Counted from the stretch's first letter, positions 27,660-38,103 are shown. The stretch is DNA of 64,000 nucleotides from Gordonia hankookensis (GCF_014673215.1 NZ_JACWMS010000003.1:124001-188000), one strand, 5' to 3'. Notes: generated by a model from the letters alone, not told the origin. Numbers and translations are program-made.

Positions 27660-27770
27660 TCCACCAATGCCCGGCATTCTGGCTCTCCCGGCATGTCTGG
27701 CAAGCCGGGATCACAGCGGCGCGACCGCTCCGGATTCCCACCGGATTCCCCACGCACTGGTGTGAGAAGA
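27660..27770 (-). promoter_or_regulatory. Cobalamin riboswitch of cbtB
   Basis: On the minus strand the B12 core reads GGGGAATCCGGTGGGAATCC, then GGAGCGGTCGCGCCGCTGTGA, with the closing GAGCCAGAATGCCGGGC box about 60 bases later. The element is shorter than the metE copy. TATACA (27772-27777, minus strand) lies just upstream as a possible -10. The leader ends about 100 bases before the cbtB ATG. It presumably stops cobalt uptake when cobalamin is plentiful. Boundaries are approximate. Confidence 0.88.
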
Positions 27771-27813
27771 CTGTATACCCGGTCCTGTCGGTGACGTGAG
27801 GGATGATGGCAAT

Positions 27814-30800
27814 GTGCCCCGCAAGGCCCCCGTCCTCGACCGCTTCACCGCCCCGACCCGGCGGTGGTTCACCGGCGCCTTCGACGCTCCGACGGCGGCC
27901 CAGTCGGGTGCCTGGTCGTCCATCGCCGACGGCGACAACACACTGGTCATCGCGCCGACCGGGTCCGGCAAGACACTGTCCGCCTTCCTCTGGGCTCTCG
28001 ATCGGCTGGCCGCGGAGCCCGACCGCAGGCACGGCACCCGCGTCGTGTACATCTCGCCACTCAAGGCGCTGGCGGTCGACGTCGAGCGCAATCTGCGGGC
28101 ACCGCTCACCGGGATGACCCGGGCTGCCCAGGAGCTCGACCTGCCCGAGCCATCCATCACGGTCGGGGTGCGCTCGGGTGACACCTCCCCGGCCCAACGC
28201 CGATCGTTGATCAAGACGCCACCGGACATCCTGATCACCACCCCCGAATCGCTCTACCTGATGCTGACGTCGGCCGCTCGCGAGACGCTGACCGATGTCG
28301 ATGCCGTGATCGTCGACGAGGTCCATGCCGTCGCGGCAACCAAACGCGGCACCCATCTCGCATTGACCCTCGAGCGTCTCGACGAACTCCTCGAGAAACC
28401 CGCACAGCGCATCGGGCTGTCTGCAACGGTCCGACCGCCCGAGGTGGTCGCCGGCTTCCTCAGTGGCGCGGCACCGTGCCGGGTGGTGAAGCCCGCCGCC
28501 ACCAAGACCTTCGATCTGCGTGTCGACGTCCCGGTCGCCGACATGGCGAACATCCCGGCGCCCGAGACCGCCGACGAGCTCGACGACGCGTTCTCCCCCA
28601 CCGCCGGCTCACTGTGGCCGTATGTCGAGACGTCGATCGTCGATCTGATCGAGAAGAATCGCGCGACGATCGTGTTCGCCAACTCGCGACGGCTCGCCGA
28701 ACGCCTCACCGCCCGTCTCAACGAGATCCGCGCCGAGCGCACCGGCACCACCGACGGGACACCGCCGCCGAATGCGCGCGTCGCAGGCGGCGCTCCTGCA
28801 TTCGTCATGGCCAGCGGAGCGAGCGCGGGCTCCGCGCCGACTCTCGCGCGCGCGCATCACGGCTCCGTCAGCAAGGAGCAGCGCGCGCAGATCGAGGACG
28901 ACCTCAAAGCCGGGCGGCTCGCGTGCGTGGTGGCCACCAGTTCACTCGAACTCGGCATCGACATGGGCGCCGTCGACCTCGTCATCCAGGTCGAGGCGCC
29001 GCCGTCGGTCGCCAACGGGCTGCAGCGCATCGGCCGCGCGGGACATCAGGTCGGCGAGATCTCGCAGGGTGTGCTGTATCCCAAGCATCGCACCGATCTC
29101 ATCCACTGCACTGTCACCGTCGAGCGGATGCTCGACGGCGCGATCGAGGAGCTCCGGGTCCCGCAGAACCCCCTCGACATCCTGGCGCAGCAGACGATCG
29201 CCGCCGCCGCGATCGACGATCTCGACGTCGACCACTGGTTCGAGGTGGTCCGCCGTGCCGCGCCCTATCGCGAACTCGGCCGACAGGTCTTCGACGCCAC
29301 CCTCGACCTGATCGCCGGGAGGTTCCCGTCGGACGAGTTCGCCGAGTTGCGTCCGCGGGTGACGTGGGATCGCGAGGCGGGCACTCTCGTGGGCCGCCGC
29401 GGCGCGCAGCGACTCGCCGTCACATCCGGTGGTTCGATCCCCGACCGCGGAATGTTCGGGGTCTTCATGGTGGGGGCGCAGGGAACGGGCCCGATGCAGG
29501 CCGAGAAGTCCACCCGGGTGGGCGAACTCGACGAGGAGATGGTCTACGAGTCGCGTGTGGGCGACGTCTTCGCACTCGGTGCGACGAGTTGGCGGATCGA
29601 GGACATCACCCACGATCGCGTTCTCGTGTCCCCCGCCTACGGTCAGCCAGGCCGTCTCCCGTTCTGGATCGGCGACACCGTCGGCCGGCCCGCCGAACTC
29701 GGTGCCGCCATCGGCAATTTCACCGGAGCCGTCGCCGATCCCGACACCCTCGCCGAGCACGCGGCACGCCTCGGTCTCACCGACTTCGCGCGCGACAACC
29801 TGGCCGCGCTGATCAGCGAACAGAAAGAGGCCACCGGCCACCTTCCGACCGACCGCACACTCGTCGTCGAGCGGTTCCGCGACGAACTCGGCGACTGGCG
29901 TCTGATCCTGCACTCCCCCTACGGATTACGCGTCCATGCACCGTGGGCGAGCGCGATTTCGGCACGTCTGCAGAACACCCTGGGCATCGAAGGTGCGACC
30001 ACGGCATCCGACGACGGCATCATCGTGCGTCTGCCCGACACCGACGACGATCCGCCCGGGACCGGTGTCTTCGTCGTCGACCCGGACGACATCGAACAAC
30101 TCGTCACCGATGCCCTCGCCGACTCGTCGATGTTCGCCTCCCGGTTCCGCGAATGCGCGGCGCGGGCGCTGCTGCTCCCGCGGCGAGACCCGGGACGGCG
30201 CGCACCGCTGTGGCAACAGCGTCAGCGCAGCGCCCAGTTGCTCTCCGTCGCATCGAAGTTCCCCGACTTCCCGATCGTCCTGGAAGCGGTGCGCGAATGC
30301 CTCCAGGACGTCTACGACCTGCCGGCCCTCGTCGACCTGCTCACCCGGATCCGCCGGCGCCGGATCCGGGTCGTCGAAACCGAGACCGCCAGCCCGTCAC
30401 CCTTCGCCGCGTCGATGCTGTTCGGGTACGTGGGTGCGTTCATGTACGCCGACGATGCCCCACTCGCCGAGCGGCGCGCGGCAGCCCTCTCGCTGGACAC
30501 CAGCCTGCTGGCCCAACTGCTCGGGCGGGTCGATCTCCGCGAACTCCTCGACCCCGCGGTCATCGCCGAGGTCACCGCACGGCTGCAGCGTCTGTCCCCC
30601 GACCGGCAGGCCCGCGACGCCGAGGACATCGTCGATCTCCTGCGCTGGCTCGGCCCGTTGAGCACCGAGGAGGTCACCGATCGCTACCGGGGCGACGATC
30701 CGGCCCTCGCACACCTCACCGACCTGCATCGGACCGGGCAGATCATCTCCGTCAATCACGGTGGGCGGCCATTGTGGGCGGCGATAGACGACACCGCACG

Positions 30801-32457
30801 ACTTCGCGACGCCCTCGGCGTACCGGCCCCGATGGGCATCCCGGCCGCCTACCTCGAGCCCGTGCCGGACCCGGTCGGCGACCTGGTCGGCCGATACGCC
30901 CGCACCCACGGACCGTTCACCGTCGCCGAGGCCGCGCAGACTTTGGGTATGGCCATCGGAGTGGTCCGGGACACGCTGGTCCGGCTGGCCGCCGACCGGC
31001 GGGTTGTCGAGGGAGACTTCCTCCCGGACGGCGAACCGTCGGGCGGTCAGCGGGTCACGCAGTGGTGTCACGCCGACGTACTCGGTCAGATCCGGCGTGG
31101 TTCCCTGGCGGCGAGCCGAGCCGAGGTGGCCCCAGTCGACGTCGAGGTCCTGGCACGGTTCCTGGCGTCCTGGCAACACACCACAGCCGACGATCAGCTC
31201 GGCGGTGTCGACGGTGTGCTGACGGTCATCGACCAGCTGGCCGGATTTCCACTCCCGGCGTCCGCCTGGGAATCCCTGGTCCTGCCGGCTCGGATCCGGG
31301 ACTACCAGCCGGCGATGCTCGACGAGCTGCTCAGCGCGGGTGAGGTGATCTGGTCCGGGCACGGCCGCATCGGCAATTCGGACGGTTGGGTCGCACTGCA
31401 CCCCGCCGACGTGGCGCCGCTGACGCTGCCACCGCCCGACGAGATCGACACCACCGCGCTGATGACCCGCGTCGCCCATGCTCTCGAGCCCGGCGGTGCC
31501 CTTCGGTTCGCTCAGGTGGCCGACACCGTGAGCACCGACTCCACCTCACCGGTACCCGCTGCCGAGGTGGAGACCGTGCTGTGGGATCTGGTCTGGTCGG
31601 GCCGGATCAGCAACGACTCGTTCGCACCGGTACGTGCATTGATCCAACCGAGGCGCACCGCGTCGGCATCGAGATCGACACCAGCACACCGTTCGCGCGG
31701 CCGCGCTCCACGCCTACGGGCGCAGCGCCTGTCCACGCGCTATCTCGCGGAGCAATCGATCGGGCGCGCGGTTCCCCCGACGGCGAGTGGACGGTGGTTT
31801 GCACTCGAACGGCACGAGCCCGACCCCACCGTGGCCACTCAGGCAACCTGCGAGCAGCTCCTGGCCAGGTACGGCGTCATCACCCGAGGCAGTGTCGCGA
31901 GCGAGAATGTCACCGGAGGATTCGCCCGGATCTACAAGGCCCTCACCGTGTTCGAGGACAACGGCCAGGTTCGGCGCGGTTACTACGTCGACGGTCTCGG
32001 TGGGGCACAGTTCGCATCGCCCGCCACGGTCGACGACCTGCGGCGGCACGCACTCGTCGACCGCGGCAGCGAGAAGTCCGCCATCGTGCTGGCGTCGAAC
32101 GACCCGGCGAATCCATTCGGCGCCGCGCTGCCATGGCCGTCGTCGACCTCTGAGGACGTGGGTCACCGTCCCGGTCGCAAGCCTGGCGCCCTCGTGGTGC
32201 TGGTCGACGGCGCGCTCGTCGTCTTCGTCGAGCGCGGCGGCAAGACCCTCCTGACGTTCAGCGATTCGACGTCCGCGCTGGAGTCGGCGGCAGATGCCCT
32301 GGCCGCCCTCATACGATCAGGGCGCATGTCCCGCTTGATGATCGACCAGGTCGATTCACAGCCGGCGCTACGATCCGACTTCGCGCGCATCCTGACGGCC
32401 GCCGGGTTCGCGACGACGCCACGCGGCCTCCGGATGCGCTACGGGCAGCATGCCTGA
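27814..32457 (+). CDS. lhr: Lhr-type ATP-dependent DNA helicase
   Basis: A large superfamily-2 helicase that moves 3'-5' on DNA and unwinds DNA:RNA hybrids in mycobacteria, where it belongs to a DNA-damage response. The protein is about 1547 aa. Walker A is APTGSGKT near residue 45, the DEAD-box variant is DEVH near 170, motif III is SAT, and motif VI is QRIGRAGHQ near 410. The winged-helix and long C-terminal Lhr-specific domains follow. The GTG at 27814 was chosen because GAGGGA lies ten bases upstream; a GTG six codons earlier is possible but has no binding site. The stop overlaps nei by eight bases, the pair seen in M. tuberculosis. Confidence 0.95.
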   Translation: MPRKAPVLDRFTAPTRRWFTGAFDAPTAAQSGAWSSIADGDNTLVIAPTGSGKTLSAFLWALDRLAAEPDRRHGTRVVYISPLKALAVDVERNLRAPLTGMTRAAQELDLPEPSITVGVRSGDTSPAQRRSLIKTPPDILITTPESLYLMLTSAARETLTDVDAVIVDEVHAVAATKRGTHLALTLERLDELLEKPAQRIGLSATVRPPEVVAGFLSGAAPCRVVKPAATKTFDLRVDVPVADMANIPAPETADELDDAFSPTAGSLWPYVETSIVDLIEKNRATIVFANSRRLAERLTARLNEIRAERTGTTDGTPPPNARVAGGAPAFVMASGASAGSAPTLARAHHGSVSKEQRAQIEDDLKAGRLACVVATSSLELGIDMGAVDLVIQVEAPPSVANGLQRIGRAGHQVGEISQGVLYPKHRTDLIHCTVTVERMLDGAIEELRVPQNPLDILAQQTIAAAAIDDLDVDHWFEVVRRAAPYRELGRQVFDATLDLIAGRFPSDEFAELRPRVTWDREAGTLVGRRGAQRLAVTSGGSIPDRGMFGVFMVGAQGTGPMQAEKSTRVGELDEEMVYESRVGDVFALGATSWRIEDITHDRVLVSPAYGQPGRLPFWIGDTVGRPAELGAAIGNFTGAVADPDTLAEHAARLGLTDFARDNLAALISEQKEATGHLPTDRTLVVERFRDELGDWRLILHSPYGLRVHAPWASAISARLQNTLGIEGATTASDDGIIVRLPDTDDDPPGTGVFVVDPDDIEQLVTDALADSSMFASRFRECAARALLLPRRDPGRRAPLWQQRQRSAQLLSVASKFPDFPIVLEAVRECLQDVYDLPALVDLLTRIRRRRIRVVETETASPSPFAASMLFGYVGAFMYADDAPLAERRAAALSLDTSLLAQLLGRVDLRELLDPAVIAEVTARLQRLSPDRQARDAEDIVDLLRWLGPLSTEEVTDRYRGDDPALAHLTDLHRTGQIISVNHGGRPLWAAIDDTARLRDALGVPAPMGIPAAYLEPVPDPVGDLVGRYARTHGPFTVAEAAQTLGMAIGVVRDTLVRLAADRRVVEGDFLPDGEPSGGQRVTQWCHADVLGQIRRGSLAASRAEVAPVDVEVLARFLASWQHTTADDQLGGVDGVLTVIDQLAGFPLPASAWESLVLPARIRDYQPAMLDELLSAGEVIWSGHGRIGNSDGWVALHPADVAPLTLPPPDEIDTTALMTRVAHALEPGGALRFAQVADTVSTDSTSPVPAAEVETVLWDLVWSGRISNDSFAPVRALIQPRRTASASRSTPAHRSRGRAPRLRAQRLSTRYLAEQSIGRAVPPTASGRWFALERHEPDPTVATQATCEQLLARYGVITRGSVASENVTGGFARIYKALTVFEDNGQVRRGYYVDGLGGAQFASPATVDDLRRHALVDRGSEKSAIVLASNDPANPFGAALPWPSSTSEDVGHRPGRKPGALVVLVDGALVVFVERGGKTLLTFSDSTSALESAADALAALIRSGRMSRLMIDQVDSQPALRSDFARILTAAGFATTPRGLRMRYGQHA

Positions 32458-33247
32458 AGGTGACACCGTCTTCGCGACCGCCACTGCGCTTCGAACGGCT
32501 CTGGCGGGCAAGCGGTTGTCGTATACGCAGTTCCGTGTTCCACGGCTCGCGACCACCGATCTGTCCGGCCGCATCGTCGTCGCGGTCCGATCGAGAGGAA
32601 AACATCTGCTGATCGATGTCGCGGGCCCCGACGAGCGACGGCCGGATGTCGGTGCGGTGAGCATCCATTCACACCTGAAGATGGAAGGTGCCTGGCACGT
32701 GTACCCGGTCGGCCGCCGATGGCGACGACCGGGTTTCCAGGCGCGCGTCGTCCTGCGAACCGACGACGCCGAGGCCGTGGGATTCGACCTCGGCATCCTC
32801 GAGCTGTCCGACGATCCGGAAGCGGCGCTCGGCCACCTCGGACCCGATCTGCTCGCCCTCGACTGGGATCGGGACGAAGCGGTCCGCCGAATCGAACAAC
32901 GTCCCGACGATCCGATCGGCACCGCGTTGCTGAACCAACGTCTGCTGGCCGGCATCGGCAACGTCTATCGCAGCGAGATCTGTTTCCTACGCGGGACATT
33001 GCCTACGCGCGATGTGCGAGATGTCGATGTGCCCGCGACAGTCGATCTGAGCAGACGCTTGTTGTGGGCCAACCGATCACGCACCGCCCGCACCACCACC
33101 GGACAGACCGCGGCGAGTGCGCGGCTGTGGGTGTACGGCCGACGAGGGCAACTGTGCCGACGATGCAGAACGCCGATCGAGCGAGGTCAACTCGGCTCGA
33201 TCGGCGATGATCGCGTGATCTACTTCTGCCCAGGCTGTCAGACCTGA
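32450..33247 (+). CDS. nei: Endonuclease VIII-family DNA glycosylase
   Basis: Removes oxidised pyrimidines from DNA and cleaves the strand at the abasic site. The 265-residue protein begins MPEGDTV; after removal of Met, P1 and E2 are the Schiff-base nucleophile and proton donor. The helix-two-turn-helix region is LLNQRLLAGIGNVYRSEICF, and a C-terminal zinc finger has CRRC and CPGC. It starts eight bases inside lhr, so the two are co-translated, which supports joint work in repair of damaged DNA. Confidence 0.94.
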   Translation: MPEGDTVFATATALRTALAGKRLSYTQFRVPRLATTDLSGRIVVAVRSRGKHLLIDVAGPDERRPDVGAVSIHSHLKMEGAWHVYPVGRRWRRPGFQARVVLRTDDAEAVGFDLGILELSDDPEAALGHLGPDLLALDWDRDEAVRRIEQRPDDPIGTALLNQRLLAGIGNVYRSEICFLRGTLPTRDVRDVDVPATVDLSRRLLWANRSRTARTTTGQTAASARLWVYGRRGQLCRRCRTPIERGQLGSIGDDRVIYFCPGCQT

Positions 33248-33293
33248 CGAGATCGCGACGGTGGTCCTGTGGCGAGCGGTACCCGCCCCCGAT

Positions 33294-33734
33294 TCAGACC
33301 GGATACCGTTCCGGCTCAGGACCGAACAGAAAGCGCCGGCCGCTGATCTCGTCGACCGAGATCTCGACGTAGTTGTACTTGATCGTGGGTATCCACGGGC
33401 GCAAGGGCAATTCGTCGGCGGCGGCGATGTCATGAGTCGACACCAACACGCGTGCAGCACCTTTTGCGACGATGCTCCAACCCCTCAGTGCGGTGTGGTC
33501 GTCGGCTTCGAAGGCGACGTTCTCGTTGACCGCGATCTCGGAGAGCTTGGTGCCCTCTCCCGTGCGGAAGACGATCCGTCCCTCACCGGCGTGGAAGTTG
33601 ACCGGGAAGATGTCCGGCTGACCGTTGACGCTCAACGCGATTCGGCCGAGCGCGACGGTTGCGAGAAGTTCCCAGGCCTCGTCGTCGGTGAGCACCTGCA
33701 CGACGTTGTCGACCATGATCCGTCCTTCTGTCAT
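33294..33734 (-). CDS. Pyridoxamine 5'-phosphate oxidase-like flavin protein
   Basis: A 146-residue split-barrel protein of the PPOX/F420-flavin group, possibly a flavin- or F420-dependent reductase or a heme-binding relative. LGRIALSVNGQPDIFPVNF is the typical first strand pair and GRIVFRTGEGTKL the FMN-phosphate region. The start is ATG 33734, 11 bases after GGAGGA; the frame runs 21 codons further upstream without support. It is convergent with nei, 46 bases apart. The substrate is unknown. Confidence 0.8.
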   Translation of the reverse strand: MTEGRIMVDNVVQVLTDDEAWELLATVALGRIALSVNGQPDIFPVNFHAGEGRIVFRTGEGTKLSEIAVNENVAFEADDHTALRGWSIVAKGAARVLVSTHDIAAADELPLRPWIPTIKYNYVEISVDEISGRRFLFGPEPERYPV

Positions 33735-33808
33735 AACCCATTGTTCCTCCGGAACACATGGGCCGACAGTGCCGAAGGTCCCGACTTCGGCGATCACACA
33801 TAACGGAT

Positions 33809-35551
33809 TCAGTCCGGCACCGGGACCGGCTCCAGGATTTCCGGCCGCGCTTCGGGCGCCGCGGCCCGCAGGGCGTCGGCCGAATCATCGTCGGGTTGTA
33901 GCTGTGATGCGACCTCGGCCTCCACCCGGGCGATGTAGGTGGCGACCTCGAACGCCGTCTCCTCCTCCGACCACCCGAGGATCGGTGCCAGCAGATCGGC
34001 GACCTCCTGCGCGCAATCGACTCCGCGGTGCGGATATTCGATCGCGATCCGCGTGCGCCGCGCCAAGACATCCTCCAGGTGCAGTGCCGCCTCGTCGATC
34101 GCCGCGTAGACGACCTCCACGCGCAGATATTGCGGTGCGGCGGCGAGTGGCCGCAGCAACGACGGCTCGGTGTCGGCGTAGTAGAGGACGTCGTCGATCA
34201 GCGATCCGTAGCGGTTGAGGAGACGACGAATCCGGTAGGGATGCAAACCGAATCGACGACCCAGGTGCTCACACTGATTGATGAGTGCGAAGTAGCCGTC
34301 GGCGCCGAGCAACGGAACCCGTTCGGTGATCGACGGCGCGACCCGGGTGGGAATGAAGTCGGTACAGGCATCCACAGCATCGGCGGCCATCACCCGGTAC
34401 GTGGTGTACTTCCCGCCCGCGATCGACACCAGCCCGGGCGCGACCGTCGCCACGGCGTGTTCACGTGAGAGCTTGGAGGTCTCATCGTCCTCACCGGCGA
34501 GCAACGGCCGCAACCCGGCATACACGCCCTCGATGTCACCATGGGTGAGCTTGGTGACCAGCACCTGGTTGACGCGCTCGAGGATGTAGTCGATGTCGGC
34601 ACGGGTGGCAGCCGGATGGGCGAGATCGAGATTCCAGTCGGTGTCGGTGGTCCCGATGATCCAGTGGGTCTCCCACGGGATCACGAACAGCACCGAGTTG
34701 GCGGTGCGCAGGATGATCGCGGTCTCACTCACGATCCGATCCCGGGGAACCACGATGTGCACACCCTTGGAGGCACGAACCTTGAAGTGGCCCCGCTGTT
34801 TCGAGAGCGCCTGGACCTCGTCGGTCCACACCCCGGCTGCGTTGATCACGCAGTGGGCACGCACCTCACCGATCTCACCGGTCTCCGAATCACGGACCCG
34901 GACGCCGAGGACCCGATCCGCCTCCCGCAGAAATCCGACCACCTGGGTCGACGTCCGGATCACGGCGCCGTAGTTCGCCGCGGTACGCGCGACCGTGAGA
35001 CTGTGCCGGGCGTCGTCGACCACCGTGTCGTAGTAGCGGATCCCACCGATCAACGAGTTCCTCTTCAGCGCAGGCGCCACGCGCAACGCACCTGACCGAG
35101 TGACATGACTTTGGCCGGGAACCGATTTCGACCCGCCCATCTGGTCGTAGAGGAACAGCCCTGCGCCCACATACGGGCGCTCCCACACCCGGCGGGTCAG
35201 TGGGTAGAGGAACGGCAGGGGTTTGACCAGATGTGGCGCGAGGAAACGCAGGGAGAGTTCCCGTTCCCGAAGTGCTTCACGCACAAGGCCGAACTCGAGT
35301 TGCTCGAGATATCGGAGGCCGCCATGGAACATCTTCGACGACCGGCTCGACGTACCCGAGGCGATGTCCCGAGCCTCGACCAGGGCAACGCGGAGACCAC
35401 GGGTGGCGGCGTCGAGCGCGGCCCCCACGCCGACGACCCCGCCCCCGATGACGACGAGGTCGAACTGCTCAGCACCCAGCCGGCGCCACGCCTCGGCTCG
35501 GTAGAGCGGCCCCATATCCGCTGGTCGGTCTGGGTCGAACTCGGTGTTCAT
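33809..35551 (-). CDS. glpD: Aerobic glycerol-3-phosphate dehydrogenase
   Basis: Membrane-associated flavoenzyme that oxidises glycerol-3-phosphate to dihydroxyacetone phosphate and reduces quinone. It is 580 aa. The FAD dinucleotide motif VIGGGVVGVGAALDAATRG lies at about 34-52, followed by SSRSSKMFHGGLRYLEQ, which is typical of GlpD. The C-terminal 200 residues form the helical DAO_C cap. The start is ATG 35549-35551. It corresponds to glpD2 of M. tuberculosis by position before lpdA. It is divergent from glpK with only 28 bases between start codons, so both promoters must lie inside or overlap the coding ends. Confidence 0.95.
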   Translation of the reverse strand: MNTEFDPDRPADMGPLYRAEAWRRLGAEQFDLVVIGGGVVGVGAALDAATRGLRVALVEARDIASGTSSRSSKMFHGGLRYLEQLEFGLVREALRERELSLRFLAPHLVKPLPFLYPLTRRVWERPYVGAGLFLYDQMGGSKSVPGQSHVTRSGALRVAPALKRNSLIGGIRYYDTVVDDARHSLTVARTAANYGAVIRTSTQVVGFLREADRVLGVRVRDSETGEIGEVRAHCVINAAGVWTDEVQALSKQRGHFKVRASKGVHIVVPRDRIVSETAIILRTANSVLFVIPWETHWIIGTTDTDWNLDLAHPAATRADIDYILERVNQVLVTKLTHGDIEGVYAGLRPLLAGEDDETSKLSREHAVATVAPGLVSIAGGKYTTYRVMAADAVDACTDFIPTRVAPSITERVPLLGADGYFALINQCEHLGRRFGLHPYRIRRLLNRYGSLIDDVLYYADTEPSLLRPLAAAPQYLRVEVVYAAIDEAALHLEDVLARRTRIAIEYPHRGVDCAQEVADLLAPILGWSEEETAFEVATYIARVEAEVASQLQPDDDSADALRAAAPEARPEILEPVPVPD

Positions 35552-35579
35552 GCTTGCCGAGCCTAATTGATCTCCTCCG

Positions 35580-37115
35580 ATGCCACCGCGTGCGACACTG
35601 TCCGTCGTGGGTAGTGCAAGCACATACGTCGCCGCGATCGACCAGGGCACGACGTCCACACGGGCGATGATCTTCGACCGGCATGGCCGCGTGGTCAGTT
35701 CCGAGCAGATCGAACACGAGCAGGTGTTCCCGCAGGCAGGCTGGGTGGAGCACGACGCATCGGAGATCTGGCGCAACACCCGTCGCGTGGCCGCCGCCGC
35801 ACTGGCGTCCGCCGATCTGAAACACGGCGACATCGCGGCGTGCGGACTCACCAACCAACGTGAGACAACTCTCATCTGGGACCGCGAAACCGGCGAGCCG
35901 ATCCATCACGCGATCGTCTGGCAGGACACCCGCACCAACGACCTCTGCGGCACGCTCGCCGGTGACATCGGGGTGGATCGCTACCGGGATCGCACCGGAC
36001 TACCACTGTCGACGTACTTCGCCGGGCCGAAGGTGCGGTGGCTGCTCGACCATGTCGACGGTGCTCGACGACGTGCCGAGGCAGGCGAACTGTGTTTCGG
36101 CACAATGGATTCGTGGATCACCTGGAACATGACCGGTGGACGCGACGGCGGATTGCACATCACCGACGTCACCAACGCATCGCGGACGATGCTGATGGAC
36201 CTGCGCACCCTGGCGTGGGACGAGGAGATCTGCGCCGACATGGGCGTGCCGATGTCCTTGCTCCCCGAGATCCGCAGCTCGTCCGAGGTCTACGGGCCGT
36301 TGCGCGAGCACGGATCACTGCCCGGCGTGCCGTTGGCCGGAATCCTGGGCGATCAGCAGGCCGCCACGTTCGGGCAGGCATGCCTGAATCCGGGCGAGGC
36401 CAAGAACACCTACGGCACCGGCAATTTCCTCCTCCTCAACACCGGGACCGAGCCGGTGTTCAGTGACCACGGCCTGCTCACCACGGTCTGCTACCGGATC
36501 GGCGATCAGGACGCGCGCTATGCGCTCGAGGGGTCGATCGCGGTCACGGGATCGCTGGTGCAGTGGTTGCGCGACAACCTCGGCCTCTTCGACCACGCGC
36601 GCGAGATCGAATCATTGGCCGCGTCGGTGGAGGACAACGGAGGCGCCTACTTCGTCCCGGCGTTCTCCGGACTGTTCGCGCCGCGCTGGCGACCCGACGC
36701 CCGAGGGGTCATCGTCGGCCTGACACGTTTCGTCGACAAAGGTCACCTCGCGCGAGCCGCCCTGGAGGCCAGTGCCTTTCAGACCCGCGAGGTCATCGAG
36801 GCGATGCAGGCCGACTCGGGCGTCGAACTGTCCACACTCAAGGTGGACGGCGGGATGGTCGTCAACGACCTGCTCATGCAATTCCAGGCCGATATCCTCG
36901 ACGTACCGGTGGTGCGGCCGGTGGTCAACGAGACCACCGCCCTCGGCGCCGCCTACGCGGCAGGTCTTGCCGTCGGCTACTGGGAATCCGAGGACGAGAT
37001 CCGCGCGAACTGGGCCGAGGACAAGCGCTGGGAACCCCGGATGGCAGCCGACGACCGCAGCCGTCTCTACGACGGCTGGAACCGCGCGGTCGGCCACAGC
37101 TTCGATCTCGCCTGA
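35580..37115 (+). CDS. glpK: Glycerol kinase
   Basis: Phosphorylates glycerol with ATP, making the substrate of the divergent glpD product. The FGGY-family protein of about 511 aa shows IDQGTTSTR at residues 20-28 (phosphate binding), WQDTRT near 118, [13 protein letters not shown] near 260 and the C-terminal [10 protein letters not shown] (adenosine binding). The ATG at 35580 lacks a clear binding site; a GTG at 35607 (giving [14 protein letters not shown]) is equally plausible. No glycerol facilitator is nearby. Confidence 0.95.
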   Translation: MPPRATLSVVGSASTYVAAIDQGTTSTRAMIFDRHGRVVSSEQIEHEQVFPQAGWVEHDASEIWRNTRRVAAAALASADLKHGDIAACGLTNQRETTLIWDRETGEPIHHAIVWQDTRTNDLCGTLAGDIGVDRYRDRTGLPLSTYFAGPKVRWLLDHVDGARRRAEAGELCFGTMDSWITWNMTGGRDGGLHITDVTNASRTMLMDLRTLAWDEEICADMGVPMSLLPEIRSSSEVYGPLREHGSLPGVPLAGILGDQQAATFGQACLNPGEAKNTYGTGNFLLLNTGTEPVFSDHGLLTTVCYRIGDQDARYALEGSIAVTGSLVQWLRDNLGLFDHAREIESLAASVEDNGGAYFVPAFSGLFAPRWRPDARGVIVGLTRFVDKGHLARAALEASAFQTREVIEAMQADSGVELSTLKVDGGMVVNDLLMQFQADILDVPVVRPVVNETTALGAAYAAGLAVGYWESEDEIRANWAEDKRWEPRMAADDRSRLYDGWNRAVGHSFDLA

Positions 37116-37130
37116 ACGCCTGGGCGGTGG

Positions 37131-38006
37131 TCACGCCCGCGTGTCGATGAGTTCGTCGGCGACCCAGTGCGCCACCCGATCCGGGTATGGCGACGGCAAC
37201 ATCAGGACGACATGCGAGAAGCCTGCACCGAGTGCCTCGGCGATCTCCCGTCGCGTGTTGTCGGGGCGGTCGTAGGACACCGGCAGCGCGATCGACCGGG
37301 TGATCGTCGCCGGATCGCGGTCGATCTCGGCGCAGAATCGATCGACCAATGCACTGCGCCGGACGGCATCATCGATGTCGCCGCCCGGGATGTTCCAGAT
37401 GTCGGCATGTTCGGCGACCACCCGCAGCGTCGGCGTGGATCGTCCTCCGATGAGGATCGGCGGGTACGGCGACTGCAGCGGTTTCGGGTTGCCGAATGCG
37501 CCGGTCAACTGCACTTTCTCGCCGTGGAAATCAAACGGTTCGCCCTCGCTCCACAGTCGGCGGATCACCGTGCAGGCCTCGGCGAGACTCGCGACCGCAT
37601 GCGCCGCATCGTGATACGGCAGGCCGTGCGCGGCATACTCCCGCCGGGCCAGCGGATGACCCGGCCGGGATCCGGCGCCGATACCGAAGTCGAGACGGCC
37701 TCCCGAGACGATGTCGACGGTGGTCGCGATCTTGGCGAGCATGGCCGGAGGCCGAAACCTGTTACTGGTCACCAGGAGTCCGAGGCGCAGCCGCTCGGTC
37801 TGCGCTGCCAGCGCGGCGAGCAGTGTCCACCCCTCGAAGATCGGGCCGTCGGGGTCGCCACCGATCGGCATCAGGTGGTCGAAGAGCCAGGCGTGCTCGA
37901 TGGCGGAGACCTCGTCGGCCTCGCGCCATACGCGCAGGATGTCGTCATAACCGACCTGCATGGGTGCGGTCATGATCCCGAAACTCGGATGTTCGATGGG
38001 AGCCAT
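37131..38006 (-). CDS. LLM-class F420-dependent oxidoreductase
   Basis: A bacterial luciferase-like TIM-barrel enzyme, 291 aa, probably using coenzyme F420. Family marks are AWLFDHLMPIGGDPDG near 38-53, LGLLVTSNRFRPPAMLAK, the GGRLDFGIGAGS-RPGH loop near 102-117, and PPILIGG near 187. The start is ATG 38006, seven bases after GAGGAGG. It is divergent from a TetR repressor across an operator pair, so it is the likely target of that repressor. The substrate is not known. Confidence 0.85.
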   Translation of the reverse strand: MAPIEHPSFGIMTAPMQVGYDDILRVWREADEVSAIEHAWLFDHLMPIGGDPDGPIFEGWTLLAALAAQTERLRLGLLVTSNRFRPPAMLAKIATTVDIVSGGRLDFGIGAGSRPGHPLARREYAAHGLPYHDAAHAVASLAEACTVIRRLWSEGEPFDFHGEKVQLTGAFGNPKPLQSPYPPILIGGRSTPTLRVVAEHADIWNIPGGDIDDAVRRSALVDRFCAEIDRDPATITRSIALPVSYDRPDNTRREIAEALGAGFSHVVLMLPSPYPDRVAHWVADELIDTRA

Positions 38007-38103
38007 CGTGGCGCCTCCTCGGGGGTGCGGGACGTCGGGCTGCGGGTCGGCGTGTCGGAACGTCGATATTCGGTCGGGCACTGCGGCACGATGGGAGAGT
38101 AAT

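Noticed and set aside
26480..27757. 425-codon frame covering cbtA and the cbtB leader
   Set aside because: The first half crosses cbtB in another frame and the riboswitch; only the part from ATG 27307 matches CbtA.
28476..31343. 955-codon plus-strand frame inside lhr
   Set aside because: It is a +1-frame shadow of lhr, dominated by R, P and H; the helicase motifs are all in the lhr frame.
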